A stretch of 64,000 nucleotides of DNA from Mesorhizobium sp. B4-1-4 (lineage in GTDB: Bacteria; Pseudomonadota; Alphaproteobacteria; Rhizobiales; Rhizobiaceae). This document shows positions 1 to 8,557 of this stretch, piece after piece. The notes beneath the pieces were generated by a model, which searched no databases, was not told the origin of the DNA, and saw only the letters and a list, made by a program, of their open reading frames with translations. The position numbers and the translations under genes are program-made. Each line of letters begins with the position of its first letter. The stretch's first letter is position 1. The stretch lies in the NCBI RefSeq assembly GCF_006439395.2, contig NZ_CP083950.1, forward strand, positions 3,844,001-3,908,000, read 5' to 3'.

Positions 1-159
1 ATCGGAACGCTCGTTGGGCGCCGGCGCAAAGGACAGGGATGCCGCGATGACGCGCTGCACACCGGAAATCGTCGACGGCAGGACGCGGATCTGGTGGCGG
101 CCGCCGCCGGCCGCGGCTGCATAGTCGTAGTGGAGATGAAGCCTGATGTCGTAAAGCAT
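1..159 (-). CDS. Transglutaminase-family protein, N-terminal fragment (cut by window edge)
   Basis: The first 53 residues are readable from an ATG at 159 to the window edge. They open with MLYDIRLHLHYDY and continue with a Gly-rich RHQIRVLPS segment. This is the typical start of the bacterial transglutaminase N-terminal domain, an immunoglobulin-like beta region before the Cys-His-Asp protease-like core. The catalytic core lies beyond the window. It is the third gene of a leftward operon, 59 bases after the ATP-grasp/alpha-E gene. That arrangement (ATP-grasp, alpha-E, one or two transglutaminases) is a recurrent predicted peptide-modification cluster. The family call is made from the N-terminus alone. 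Confidence 0.8.
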   Translation of the reverse strand, partial: MLYDIRLHLHYDYAAAAGGGRHQIRVLPSTISGVQRVIAASLSFAPAPNERSD

Positions 160-218
160 GCGCTATTTTTCTTGTCCTGGAGCAGGTTTCTGACTGCGCG
201 AGGCTTTGCGGAACCTGC

Positions 219-2630
219 CTAGCCGAAATAGGCCTTGGCGAGGCTGTTGTAGAGACCGCCTATCTCGTTGGCGAGATCGTCAAGTGCGGCGGCAGTCATG
301 TCCGAAGGCTCCTTGATGGCGATGGCCGTATTGAGCTGCAGGATCTCCTTCGCCGCCGGCGACATGTGCCCCTCGCCGCCGATCGACGGCAAGAGGCCGA
401 TCTCGGCTTTCAGCCTTTCGAGCTGGAACAGGATGGAGCGCGGATTGAGCGGATCCAGCGCCAGAAGATCGATCACCGTGCGCCGGCCGGCCTGCACCGG
501 ATATTGCCGGCGGTGGGTCATCACGCTGTCGCCGATCTCCAGCATCATGTCCAGAGCCCCTTCCGGCGCCTTGGCGCCGGTCAGTCGCGCGAGCGTGCGG
601 GCGATCTGGATGCCGCGCTCCAGCCGCCGGCCGATCTCGAGGAACCGCCACCCGGCAAAACGATACATGTTCTCATGCAGCAGGCCGGAAAACCCGGCGA
701 GCTTGCGCAGGATGACGGTCATTGCCCGTGTCGCGTCATCCCCCGGCGCCACCGTCGTGGCGAACTGGTGGATGGTCTTCGACAGGTCCTTGAGCGCGAG
801 CCAGCCGTCGTGCGAGAAACGGTCGCGGATCTGGCCCGCGCTGTAAACCGCGCTGTCCAGCGTACCGATCAGCCCCAACGGGATCGCCGTGCCGACATCG
901 ATGCCGAACGGTTCGAGATAGTCCCTGACGTCGGCCAGCAGCGGCATGTCCGGGTCCGACGTTTCGGCCAGCCGCACGTGATAGGCGCGCAATATACGCA
1001 CCGTGTCTTCCGAGCGTTCGATGTAGCGGCCGAGCCATGTCAGGTTTTCGGCCGCGCGGCTGGGCAGGCTGCCCGGCCTGGTGCGGCTGAAGCTGTCGCC
1101 CTCTTGCGGCAGCAGCGTCTCGCGCTCCACCGGCCTGTCACTGACCACCCAGACGTCAGCCGCCTGGCCGCCGCGCTGCATGGCGATCGCGGTCGGGTCG
1201 AGTGACAGTCCGACGCGGGCGAACCCGCCCGGCATCACCGTCCAGCCCTCAGGCGTGCGCGCCAGGTAGACGCGCAGGCTCGCTGGCCGTGGTTCCAGCC
1301 AGCCATCGACATAGACGGGCGTCGTCGACAACGTCACCGCTTCCTGGCCGACGAAGGCGTCGCCATCGCGCTCGATGCGCGCCACCAACTCCGCCCGCTC
1401 CCCGGCCGACAGTGCCGAGCCGAGCTTGGTCTGGCCGTCATCCTCGAAGGCGAGCCTGGTCGACAGCGCCGGCCCGATCACCATACGGTCGATGTTGGCA
1501 AGCACATGGGCGCGCTCGACCTCCTGCCCGCACCACCATGTCGCGACGCTCGGCAGCAACAATTCCTCGGCGCGCAGCTCGCGCGCGATCTTGGGCAGGA
1601 AGGCGAGCAGCGCCCGCGTTTCCATCAGGCCGGACCCCAGCGCATTGACGGTGGACACGGAGCCCTGCCGGATCGCCTCGACCAGCCCCGGCGTGCCGAT
1701 CTGCGAATCCGAGCGCAGTTCGAGCGGATCGGCGAAGGCGGCGTCGAGGCGCCGCCACAGCACGCTGATCGGCATCAGGCCGGAAACGGTCCGCACCATA
1801 AGCCTGCCGCCGGAAACGGTCAGATCCTCGCCCTCCAGCAGCATGATGCCGAGATAGCGGGCGATGTAGGCGTGCTCGTAATAGGTCTCGTTGAGCGGCC
1901 CCGGCGTCAGTATGGCGACGCGGCCTTCGGTTTCCCTTGCCATGCCGATCAGCGCGTCGCGGAAGCGGCGGAAGAAGCCGGCCAGCCGGTGCACATGCAT
2001 CTCGCCATAGATGTCCGACAGCGCACGCGTGGTGGCGACGCGGTTCTCCAGCGCGAAGCCGGCGCCGGACGGCGCCTGCGTACGGTCACCCAGCACCCAC
2101 CAGCGGCCGTCGGGCCCTCGGCCAAGCTCGAAGGCGCAGAAATGCAGGAAATGGCCCTCGGCCGGCCTGATGCCGGCCATCGGTCGTAAATATTCAGGGC
2201 TGGCGGCGATGAGTCCTGCCGGCAGGACGCCCTTTTCGATCAGCCGGTTGCGGCCATAGATATCGGCGATGGTTTCCTCGAACAGCTCGGCGCGCTGGAC
2301 GAGGCCGGCGCTGATCGCGGCCCATTCGGTACCTTCGATGAGCAGCGGCACATGCGCCAGCGGCCATTCGCGCTCATTGGCGCCTGCCTTGTCGTAGACG
2401 CGGTAGTAGACGCCGGCGTCGCGCAGATACTGGTCGGCGCGGGCAAAGCGCTGACCGAGCTTTTCAGGCCCCAGTTCGTCGAGCGCCTCGATGAAATCCT
2501 TCCAGGCCGGCCGGGGATTGCCTGACGCGTCGACCATCTCGTCGACAACGCCGTCGATCGGCTGGTAGTGCTCCAGCAGGCTGTGGGTCTGCGGCTTGCC
2601 GCGTACCCTCTTGTGATTCCCCTTTGCCAT
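219..2630 (-). CDS. Circularly permuted ATP-grasp / alpha-E fusion protein
   Basis: 803 residues. The first ~480 resemble the circularly permuted ATP-grasp family (formerly DUF404/DUF407), with the characteristic stretches LTPGPLNETYYEHAYIARYLG, shortened here to its core PGPLNETYYEHAY, and QIGTPGLVEAIRQGSV. From about residue 510 an alpha-E (DUF403) helical domain begins at SLPSRAAENLTWLGRYIERS. In many bacteria these are two separate genes; here they are fused. Members are predicted to ligate amino acids or peptides using ATP, but no substrate is proven. The start lies 6 bases after the stop of the upstream transglutaminase gene, so the two are co-transcribed. No strong ribosome-binding site is visible. 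Confidence 0.9.
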   Translation of the reverse strand: MAKGNHKRVRGKPQTHSLLEHYQPIDGVVDEMVDASGNPRPAWKDFIEALDELGPEKLGQRFARADQYLRDAGVYYRVYDKAGANEREWPLAHVPLLIEGTEWAAISAGLVQRAELFEETIADIYGRNRLIEKGVLPAGLIAASPEYLRPMAGIRPAEGHFLHFCAFELGRGPDGRWWVLGDRTQAPSGAGFALENRVATTRALSDIYGEMHVHRLAGFFRRFRDALIGMARETEGRVAILTPGPLNETYYEHAYIARYLGIMLLEGEDLTVSGGRLMVRTVSGLMPISVLWRRLDAAFADPLELRSDSQIGTPGLVEAIRQGSVSTVNALGSGLMETRALLAFLPKIARELRAEELLLPSVATWWCGQEVERAHVLANIDRMVIGPALSTRLAFEDDGQTKLGSALSAGERAELVARIERDGDAFVGQEAVTLSTTPVYVDGWLEPRPASLRVYLARTPEGWTVMPGGFARVGLSLDPTAIAMQRGGQAADVWVVSDRPVERETLLPQEGDSFSRTRPGSLPSRAAENLTWLGRYIERSEDTVRILRAYHVRLAETSDPDMPLLADVRDYLEPFGIDVGTAIPLGLIGTLDSAVYSAGQIRDRFSHDGWLALKDLSKTIHQFATTVAPGDDATRAMTVILRKLAGFSGLLHENMYRFAGWRFLEIGRRLERGIQIARTLARLTGAKAPEGALDMMLEIGDSVMTHRRQYPVQAGRRTVIDLLALDPLNPRSILFQLERLKAEIGLLPSIGGEGHMSPAAKEILQLNTAIAIKEPSDMTAAALDDLANEIGGLYNSLAKAYFG

Positions 2631-2636
2631 ATCGGA

Positions 2637-5600
2637 TCACAGTCTTGGCGGGCGCCGAAGGTCAAGGGTCATCGGGAAATCTTGTGCCGGTTGTTCGTCG
2701 CGCAGCACATAGGCGGATGGCGTGTGGCCGCGCGGTTCGAAGCGGGCGAGCCGCCGGGCCTCCGCCTCGTTGCCGTTGACCGGGAAAGTGTCGTAGTTGC
2801 GCCCGCCCGGATGCGCGACATGGTAGACGCAACCGCCAACCGCCCTGCCAGACCAGCGGTCGTAAATGTCGAACACCAGCGGCGTGTTGACCGGCAGCGC
2901 CGGATGCAGGCCGGAAGCCGGCTGCCAGGCCTTGAAGCGTACACCGGCCACCGCGACCTCCCTGTTGTCAGTGACCTTCATCGGCACGAGGCGGCCGTTG
3001 CAGACGATCGCATGACGCTCGGGGTTCAGCCCTTCGGTCTTGACCTGCAGCCTTTCCACCGAGGAATCGACGAAGCGCACGGTGCCGCCGATCGCGCCCT
3101 GTTCGCCCATGACATGCCAAGGCTCCAGCGCCTGGCGCAGTTCCAGCTTGATGCCCGCATGCCGGACCTCGCCGCAGAACGGGAAGCGGAATTCGAGCTG
3201 GGCGTCGAACCATTCAGACCGGAACTCGAAACCACCGAGCTTGAGGTCGTCGAGCACCTCGAGGAAATCGGCCCAGACATAGTGCGGCAGCATGAAGCGG
3301 TCATGCAGCGATGTGCCCCAGCGCACGAAACGGCCGTCGAGCGGGTTCTTCCAGGCCCGGGCGATGATGGCGCGCACCAGCAATTGCTGCGCCAGCGACA
3401 TGCGCGCATTGGGCGGCATCTCGAAGCCGCGGAACTCCACCAGCCCCAGCCGGCCGGTCGGTCCATCCGGCGAGAACAGCTTGTCGATGCAAATTTCCGA
3501 GCGGTGCGTATTCCCCGTGACATCGGTCAAAAGATTGCGGAACAACCGGTCGACCAGCCACGGCAAGGGTGCGGCACCCTGGTCCGGATGCGGCACCTGC
3601 GCCATCGCGATCTCGAGCTCGTACAGAGAGTCATGGCGCGCTTCGTCGAAGCGCGGCGCCTGGCTGGTCGGCCCGATGAACAGGCCCGAGAACAGATAGG
3701 ACAGCGAAGGATGCCGCTGCCATTGCAGAATCAGGCTCTTCAACAGGTCTGGCCGGCGCAGGAACGGGCTGTCGTTCGGTGTTGCGCCGCCGACAACGAC
3801 ATGGTTGCCACCGCCAGTGCCGGTGTGGCGGCCATCGATCATGAACTTGTCGGCGCCAAGCCGCGTCTGCCGCGCTTCCTCGTAGATCGCCGTTGTCGTC
3901 GCTACGCAATCCTGCCAGTTGGAAGCCGGATGGATGTTGACCTCTATGACTCCCGGGTCGGGCGCAACCCGAATGACGTTGAGGCGCGGATCATGCGGCG
4001 GGCCATACCCCTCGATATGCACGGGTAAGCCGATCGCGTTCGCCGCGTTCTCGGCGGCCGCCACCAGTTCGAGATAGTCTTCCAGCGCCTCGACGGGTGG
4101 CATGAACACGCACAGGCGCCCGTCGCGCGGCTCGACCGAGAGCGCTGTGCGCACCGCGCCGCCGATCTCGGTGATCTCCTGCTCAACCCGGTCCTGCTGG
4201 CCACTTACAGCGGTGAAGGACGCCGCCTGCTGGCGGCGCGCCATTTCGTCGGCGCCTTCGCGTTCGGCTGGAGCCTCACCGGGCAGGATCGCCTCGCGCG
4301 CTGGCAGCGGCCCGCGCGGCAGTGACGGATCGACGGGCACGATGTAGGGAAACTCTGCTGGCGGCACATAGGGCAGTGTGCCCAACGGCAAGCGATAGCC
4401 GACCGGTGAATCGCCCGGCACCAGGAACAGGCGGCCGCGCCGCGTTGTCCATCTCTCCGAACGCCAGCGCGGTTCCGATGCCTGGCTGTTCCAGCGCTGC
4501 ACCGGCAGCACGTAGCCCGACGGCTTGGTCAGCCCGCGCTCGAACACGCGCGCCATGCGGCTGCGTTCCTCCGGATCTTCCAGCCTTGAGTTGGACGGAT
4601 CGACATTGTCGGGCAGCTTGCCTTCCTTGAGCAGCCATTCGGCCGGATCCTCGTAGGCCTCGCTGACCATCGACCTGTCGATGCCGAGTTCATCGGCGAT
4701 TGCCGTGAGCAGGCTTTCCGCCTGCCGCGGGCCGACCTTGGCGTCGCTCTTCTCGCGCGCGATCAGCGACGGATCGCTCCACACCGGTTGGCCATCGGCA
4801 CGCCAGTAGAGCGAAAAGGTCCAGCGCGGCAGGCTCTCGCCGGGATACCACTTGCCTTGGCCGTAGTGGAGGAAGCCACCCGGCGCGAAACGTTCGCGCA
4901 GCCGCCGGATCAGCGCATCGGCCTTTTCACGCTTGGTTGGTCCAACGGCGGCGGTGTTCCACTCGGCCGCCTCGAAATCGTCGATCGACACGAAGGTCGG
5001 CTCGCCGCCTATGGTCAGCCGCACATCCCCGGCCTCGAGTGCCGCATCGACCTGGTTGCCTAGCGCGTCGAGCGCCTGCCAGCTTTCGTCCGAGAACGGC
5101 TTGGTGATGCGAGGATGTTCGGCGATGCGGTCGACCCGCATGTCGAAGCCGAACTCGACATTGGCGAAGCTCGCCATGCCCGAAATCGGGGCGGCGTTGC
5201 GGAAATGCGGTGTTGCCGCCAGCGGCACATGGCTTTCGCCGGTCAGCAGGCCGGAGGTCGGGTCGAAGCCGATCCAGCCGGCGCCCGGAAGATAGACCTC
5301 GCACCAGGCGTGCAGATCGGTGAAGTCGACAGCGGTCCCGGCCGGACCGTCGAGTGCGACAAGATCTGGCTTCAGCTGAATCAGATAACCGGAGACGAAG
5401 CGCGCGGCGATGCCCAAATTCCTGAGTATCTGCACCAGCAGCCAACTGGAATCCCGGCACGAGCCCCTGCCGGCGGCGAGCGTTTCCTGCGGCGAGAACA
5501 CGCCGGTCTCCATGCGCACGATATAGGCGATCTCGCGCTGCAGGCGGGCGTTGAGGTCGACGAGGAAATTGACCGTATTGGGCGCAGCGCGATCGACGGT

Positions 5601-5996
5601 TTTCAGGAAGGCCGAGAGCAGCGGCCCCGCCGGCTCCGGTGTCCGGTAGATGGCGAGGTCGTCCCTGATCTCTTCCGGATACTCGAACGGAAATGCCTCG
5701 GCCGAAGGCTCGACAAAGAAATCGAACGGATTGTAGACCGTCATGTCGGCGACGAGATCGACCTCGATCTTCAGCTCGCTCACCGGCTCGGGGAAGACGA
5801 AGCGGGCGAGGAAGTTGCCGTAGGGATCCTGCTGCAGATTGACGAAATGGTTCGCCGGCTCGACCTTGAGCGAATGGCTGAGCACCTTGGTGCGGGAATG
5901 CGGCGCCGGCTGCAGCCTGATGATTTGAGGGCCGAGAACCACCGGCCGGTCGTATTTGTAGTGGGTCAGATGGTAGACGGCTGCCAGAATTGCCAT
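2637..5996 (-). CDS. Transglutaminase / DUF2126 fusion protein
   Basis: 1119 residues in two parts. Residues 1-~290 are a transglutaminase N-terminal domain and core with a complete triad: Cys180 in GRGSCRDSS, His229 in DLHAWCEVYLPG and Asp245 in GFDPTSG. The remainder is the long DUF2126 region, with conserved-looking segments such as LTIGGEPTFVSIDD, HYGQGKWYPGESLPRW and DGRHTGTGGGNHVV. The protein is probably cytoplasmic because no signal peptide is seen. First gene of the leftward operon with the ATP-grasp/alpha-E fusion. By family precedent the transglutaminase would hydrolyse or transfer amide bonds in a peptide handled by the ATP-grasp enzyme; the role is inferred. Confidence 0.93.
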   Translation of the reverse strand: MAILAAVYHLTHYKYDRPVVLGPQIIRLQPAPHSRTKVLSHSLKVEPANHFVNLQQDPYGNFLARFVFPEPVSELKIEVDLVADMTVYNPFDFFVEPSAEAFPFEYPEEIRDDLAIYRTPEPAGPLLSAFLKTVDRAAPNTVNFLVDLNARLQREIAYIVRMETGVFSPQETLAAGRGSCRDSSWLLVQILRNLGIAARFVSGYLIQLKPDLVALDGPAGTAVDFTDLHAWCEVYLPGAGWIGFDPTSGLLTGESHVPLAATPHFRNAAPISGMASFANVEFGFDMRVDRIAEHPRITKPFSDESWQALDALGNQVDAALEAGDVRLTIGGEPTFVSIDDFEAAEWNTAAVGPTKREKADALIRRLRERFAPGGFLHYGQGKWYPGESLPRWTFSLYWRADGQPVWSDPSLIAREKSDAKVGPRQAESLLTAIADELGIDRSMVSEAYEDPAEWLLKEGKLPDNVDPSNSRLEDPEERSRMARVFERGLTKPSGYVLPVQRWNSQASEPRWRSERWTTRRGRLFLVPGDSPVGYRLPLGTLPYVPPAEFPYIVPVDPSLPRGPLPAREAILPGEAPAEREGADEMARRQQAASFTAVSGQQDRVEQEITEIGGAVRTALSVEPRDGRLCVFMPPVEALEDYLELVAAAENAANAIGLPVHIEGYGPPHDPRLNVIRVAPDPGVIEVNIHPASNWQDCVATTTAIYEEARQTRLGADKFMIDGRHTGTGGGNHVVVGGATPNDSPFLRRPDLLKSLILQWQRHPSLSYLFSGLFIGPTSQAPRFDEARHDSLYELEIAMAQVPHPDQGAAPLPWLVDRLFRNLLTDVTGNTHRSEICIDKLFSPDGPTGRLGLVEFRGFEMPPNARMSLAQQLLVRAIIARAWKNPLDGRFVRWGTSLHDRFMLPHYVWADFLEVLDDLKLGGFEFRSEWFDAQLEFRFPFCGEVRHAGIKLELRQALEPWHVMGEQGAIGGTVRFVDSSVERLQVKTEGLNPERHAIVCNGRLVPMKVTDNREVAVAGVRFKAWQPASGLHPALPVNTPLVFDIYDRWSGRAVGGCVYHVAHPGGRNYDTFPVNGNEAEARRLARFEPRGHTPSAYVLRDEQPAQDFPMTLDLRRPPRL

Positions 5997-6124
5997 AGGA
6001 CCCCGGAATTCAGCGTTTCAAACGAACGCTAGACCCTGACACAGATGGTAGCCGATCTCCAAGCGGATGTTGCGGTGCACCCAATCGAATGCCTTGTTTC
6101 GTCTCCCAAGCAGGTCGACCCCCA

Positions 6125-6255
6125 CTCCGTCTCGGCTGCGCCGAGCCACCTCTCCCCGGTCGACGGGGTAGAGGAAGGGCACGAACCCATCCCAACTGGC
6201 TCCCTTCCTTTCCCTCCGGAGGGGGGAGAGGTGGCTCGGCAAAGCCGAGACGGAG
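6125..6255. repeat. Long inverted repeat in the 5997-6346 intergenic region
   Basis: Two 33-base arms at 6125-6157 and 6223-6255 are reverse complements except for two adjacent bases in the middle. Each arm itself folds (CTCGGC...GCCGAG). The 65-base spacer is purine/pyrimidine-skewed and ends in a run of G. The element lies between the transglutaminase promoter and the 3' end of gcdH, in a 350-base stretch with no convincing gene. It looks like a mobile intergenic palindrome of the kind scattered through Mesorhizobium genomes. It could also act as a transcript terminator for gcdH, although no T-tract is obvious. Confidence 0.75.
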
Positions 6256-6346
6256 CGGGGGAAGGCGGTTCTCAATCCCGCAGACTTTGTAGTGACGCGA
6301 TCAGCAATCCATTCAGGTGCGAATTGCCTTTATGGCGCTGCCCGTA

Positions 6347-7543
6347 TCAGAAGAACGCCTGCAATCCCGTCTGCGCCCGCCCGAGGATCAGCGCGTGCAC
6401 GTCATGCGTGCCTTCATAGGTGTTGACCGTTTCCAGGTTCTGCGCGTGGCGCATCACGTGATAGCCGATCTGGATGCCGTTGCCGCCATGCATGTCGCGG
6501 GCCTGACGGGCAATGTCGAGCGCCTTGCCGCAATTGTTGCGCTTGACGATCGAGATCATCTCCGGCGCCATCTTGCCTTCGTCGAGCAGGCGCCCGACGC
6601 GCAACGATGCCTGCAGCCCGAGCGCGATCTCGGTCTGCATGTCGGCGAGCTTCTTCTGGAAGAGCTGCGTGCCGGCCAGCGGCTTGCCGAACTGCTTGCG
6701 GTCGAGGCCATATTGGCGGGCGCGATGCCAGCAATCCTCTGCCGCACCCATCGAGCCCCAGGAAATGCCGAAGCGGGCCCGGTTGAGGCAGCCGAACGGG
6801 CCCTTCAGCCCGGAGACATTGGGCAGCAGCGCGTCTTCGCCGACCTCGACGCCCTCCATCACCACCTCGCCGGTGATCGAAGCGCGCAGCGACAGCTTGC
6901 CGCCGATCTTCGGCGCCGAAAGCCCCTTGATGCCCTTTTCCAGCACGAAGCCACGGATCTCGTCCTTGCCGTTCTCGCCCTTCAACTTCGCCCAGACGAC
7001 GAACACGTCGGCGACCGGCGCGTTGGAAATCCACATCTTGGAGCCGGAAATCCTGTAGCCGCTGGCGGTCTTCTCGGCGCGGGTCTTCATGCCGCCAGGA
7101 TCGGAGCCGGCATCCGGCTCGGTCAGGCCGAAACAGCCGATCCACTCGCCGCTGGCGAGCTTGGGCAGGTACTTCCTGCGCTGTGCGTCGGAGCCATAGG
7201 CATGGATCGGATACATCACCAGCGACGACTGCACCGACATCATCGAGCGATAGCCGGAATCGACACGCTCGACTTCGCGCGCGACCAGTCCGTAGGTGAC
7301 ATAGTTGGCCCCGAGCCCGCCGAATTCCTCCGGAATGGTGATGCCAAGAAGGCCGGCCTCGCCCATCTCGCGGAAGATCGCCGTGTCGAAGGTCTCGTTG
7401 AGGTAGGCGTCCTCGATGCGCGGCGCCAGCTTGTCGGCGGCGAAGGCCGCCGCGCCGTCGCGCACCATGCGCTCGTCTTCCGAAAGCTGGTCCTCGATCA
7501 GGAACGGGTCTTCCCAGACGAATGCATTCTTGTCGGCGGCCAT
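6347..7543 (-). CDS. gcdH: Glutaryl-CoA dehydrogenase (acyl-CoA dehydrogenase family)
   Basis: 398 residues, normal family length. The enzyme oxidises and decarboxylates glutaryl-CoA to crotonyl-CoA with FAD, in lysine, tryptophan and glutarate breakdown. Visible signatures are the FAD/substrate segment CFGLTEPDAGSD, the KMWISNAP segment, and the C-terminal YEGTHDVHALILGRA with the catalytic Glu at about 377. The Glu in YEGTHD and the overall similarity favour GcdH over other acyl-CoA dehydrogenases. A GAGG/AAGAG purine stretch precedes the ATG. It is divergently transcribed from a LysR-type gene across 102 bases, the usual layout for a target and its regulator. Confidence 0.92.
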   Translation of the reverse strand: MAADKNAFVWEDPFLIEDQLSEDERMVRDGAAAFAADKLAPRIEDAYLNETFDTAIFREMGEAGLLGITIPEEFGGLGANYVTYGLVAREVERVDSGYRSMMSVQSSLVMYPIHAYGSDAQRRKYLPKLASGEWIGCFGLTEPDAGSDPGGMKTRAEKTASGYRISGSKMWISNAPVADVFVVWAKLKGENGKDEIRGFVLEKGIKGLSAPKIGGKLSLRASITGEVVMEGVEVGEDALLPNVSGLKGPFGCLNRARFGISWGSMGAAEDCWHRARQYGLDRKQFGKPLAGTQLFQKKLADMQTEIALGLQASLRVGRLLDEGKMAPEMISIVKRNNCGKALDIARQARDMHGGNGIQIGYHVMRHAQNLETVNTYEGTHDVHALILGRAQTGLQAFF

Positions 7544-7611
7544 GGCTCTTGATCCTCAAAACGGCTGAAGCCCGGCTTATCGGCCCGCGGCCTGAAAAAA
7601 TCAAACGAAAT

Positions 7612-7632
7612 TGCTTATCCGATCAATGAGCA
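7612..7632. promoter_or_regulatory. Candidate LysR operator between gcdH and the lysR-type gene
   Basis: TGCTTAT and ATGAGCA flank a 7-base spacer; the arms match at 6 of 7 positions as an inverted repeat. It has the T-N11-A geometry of LysR-type sites and lies 13 bases upstream of the lysR-type ATG. This is a sequence resemblance only. Confidence 0.4.
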
Positions 7633-7645
7633 TTAGGAATGGATC

Positions 7646-8557
7646 ATGAGTGTCCAGCGCCGCCTTTTGCCCAACATCAGCGCCCTTGCCGCCTTCGAGG
7701 CGGTGGCGCGGCTTGGCAGTTTCACCGCCGCCGCTCAGGAGTTGGACCTGACCCAGGGCGCTGTCAGCCGGCAGATCAGGCTCTTGGAAGATCAGTTCGG
7801 ACGCCGATTGTTCGAGCGAGACAGCCGCAATGTCCGGCTCTCGACGGCGGGAGAAATCTACGCCGAGGCGGTGCGTGCCGCACTTGGCCAATTGCGGGAT
7901 GCCGCGCTTGGATTGATGAGCAATCGGCATAGCGGCATCCTGAACCTTGCCATATTGCCGACCTTCGGCACGCGCTGGCTGATGCCGATGATCCCTGGTT
8001 TCGTCGAGAACAATCCCGACATCACCATCAACTTCGTCACCCGCATCGGCCGCTTCGACTTCGCCCGGGAGAGGCTGGATGCCGCCATCCATTACGGCCT
8101 GCCTGACTGGCCGGAGGCCGACTCCACGCTCCTGGTGCGCGAGACGGTGGCGCCGGTGGTATCGCCCGAATTCCTCGCCGGCCGCGCCGTCTCCACGCCG
8201 GCCGATATCGGCCGCCTGCCGCTGCTGCACATGGCGACGCGCCCCGGCGCCTGGACCGAATGGTTCGAGCACCAGGGCCTGAGCGCGCCGACCGGACCAG
8301 GCATGCAGTTCGAGCAGTTCGGCACCGCCGCCCAGGCCTGCATGGCGGGGCTCGGCGTGGCGCTGTTGCCCCTACTGCTCATCGCCGGCGAATTGCAGCG
8401 CGGCCAGCTTGTGACGGCGCCCGGCCAACCGATGCAAAGCCGCAGCGCCTATTACCTCGTCGTTCCCCATGACAAGCGCGGCTATCCACCGGCTGCCAGT
8501 TTTCGAGACTGGCTGCTGGGCCAGCTCGAGAAGGAGCCGGCTGTCCTGGCGTGGTAG
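7646..8557 (+). CDS. LysR-family regulator, probably of gcdH
   Basis: 303 residues, standard LysR length. The N-terminal winged helix-turn-helix is clear: residues ~8-65 contain ALAAFEAVARLGSFTAAAQE and LTQGAVSRQIRLLEDQFG. The effector-binding domain follows from ~90. The start is supported by AGGA seven to eight bases upstream of ATG. Divergence from glutaryl-CoA dehydrogenase suggests it senses glutarate or glutaryl-CoA, as in GcdR-type regulators, but that is inferred from position. Its TAG (8555-8557) is immediately followed by the reverse-strand stop of tex. Confidence 0.9.
   Translation: MSVQRRLLPNISALAAFEAVARLGSFTAAAQELDLTQGAVSRQIRLLEDQFGRRLFERDSRNVRLSTAGEIYAEAVRAALGQLRDAALGLMSNRHSGILNLAILPTFGTRWLMPMIPGFVENNPDITINFVTRIGRFDFARERLDAAIHYGLPDWPEADSTLLVRETVAPVVSPEFLAGRAVSTPADIGRLPLLHMATRPGAWTEWFEHQGLSAPTGPGMQFEQFGTAAQACMAGLGVALLPLLLIAGELQRGQLVTAPGQPMQSRSAYYLVVPHDKRGYPPAASFRDWLLGQLEKEPAVLAW

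Noticed and set aside
2568..4028. A 486-residue open frame opposite the transglutaminase/DUF2126 gene
   Set aside because: Antisense to a conserved gene, no recognisable domain and no ribosome site.
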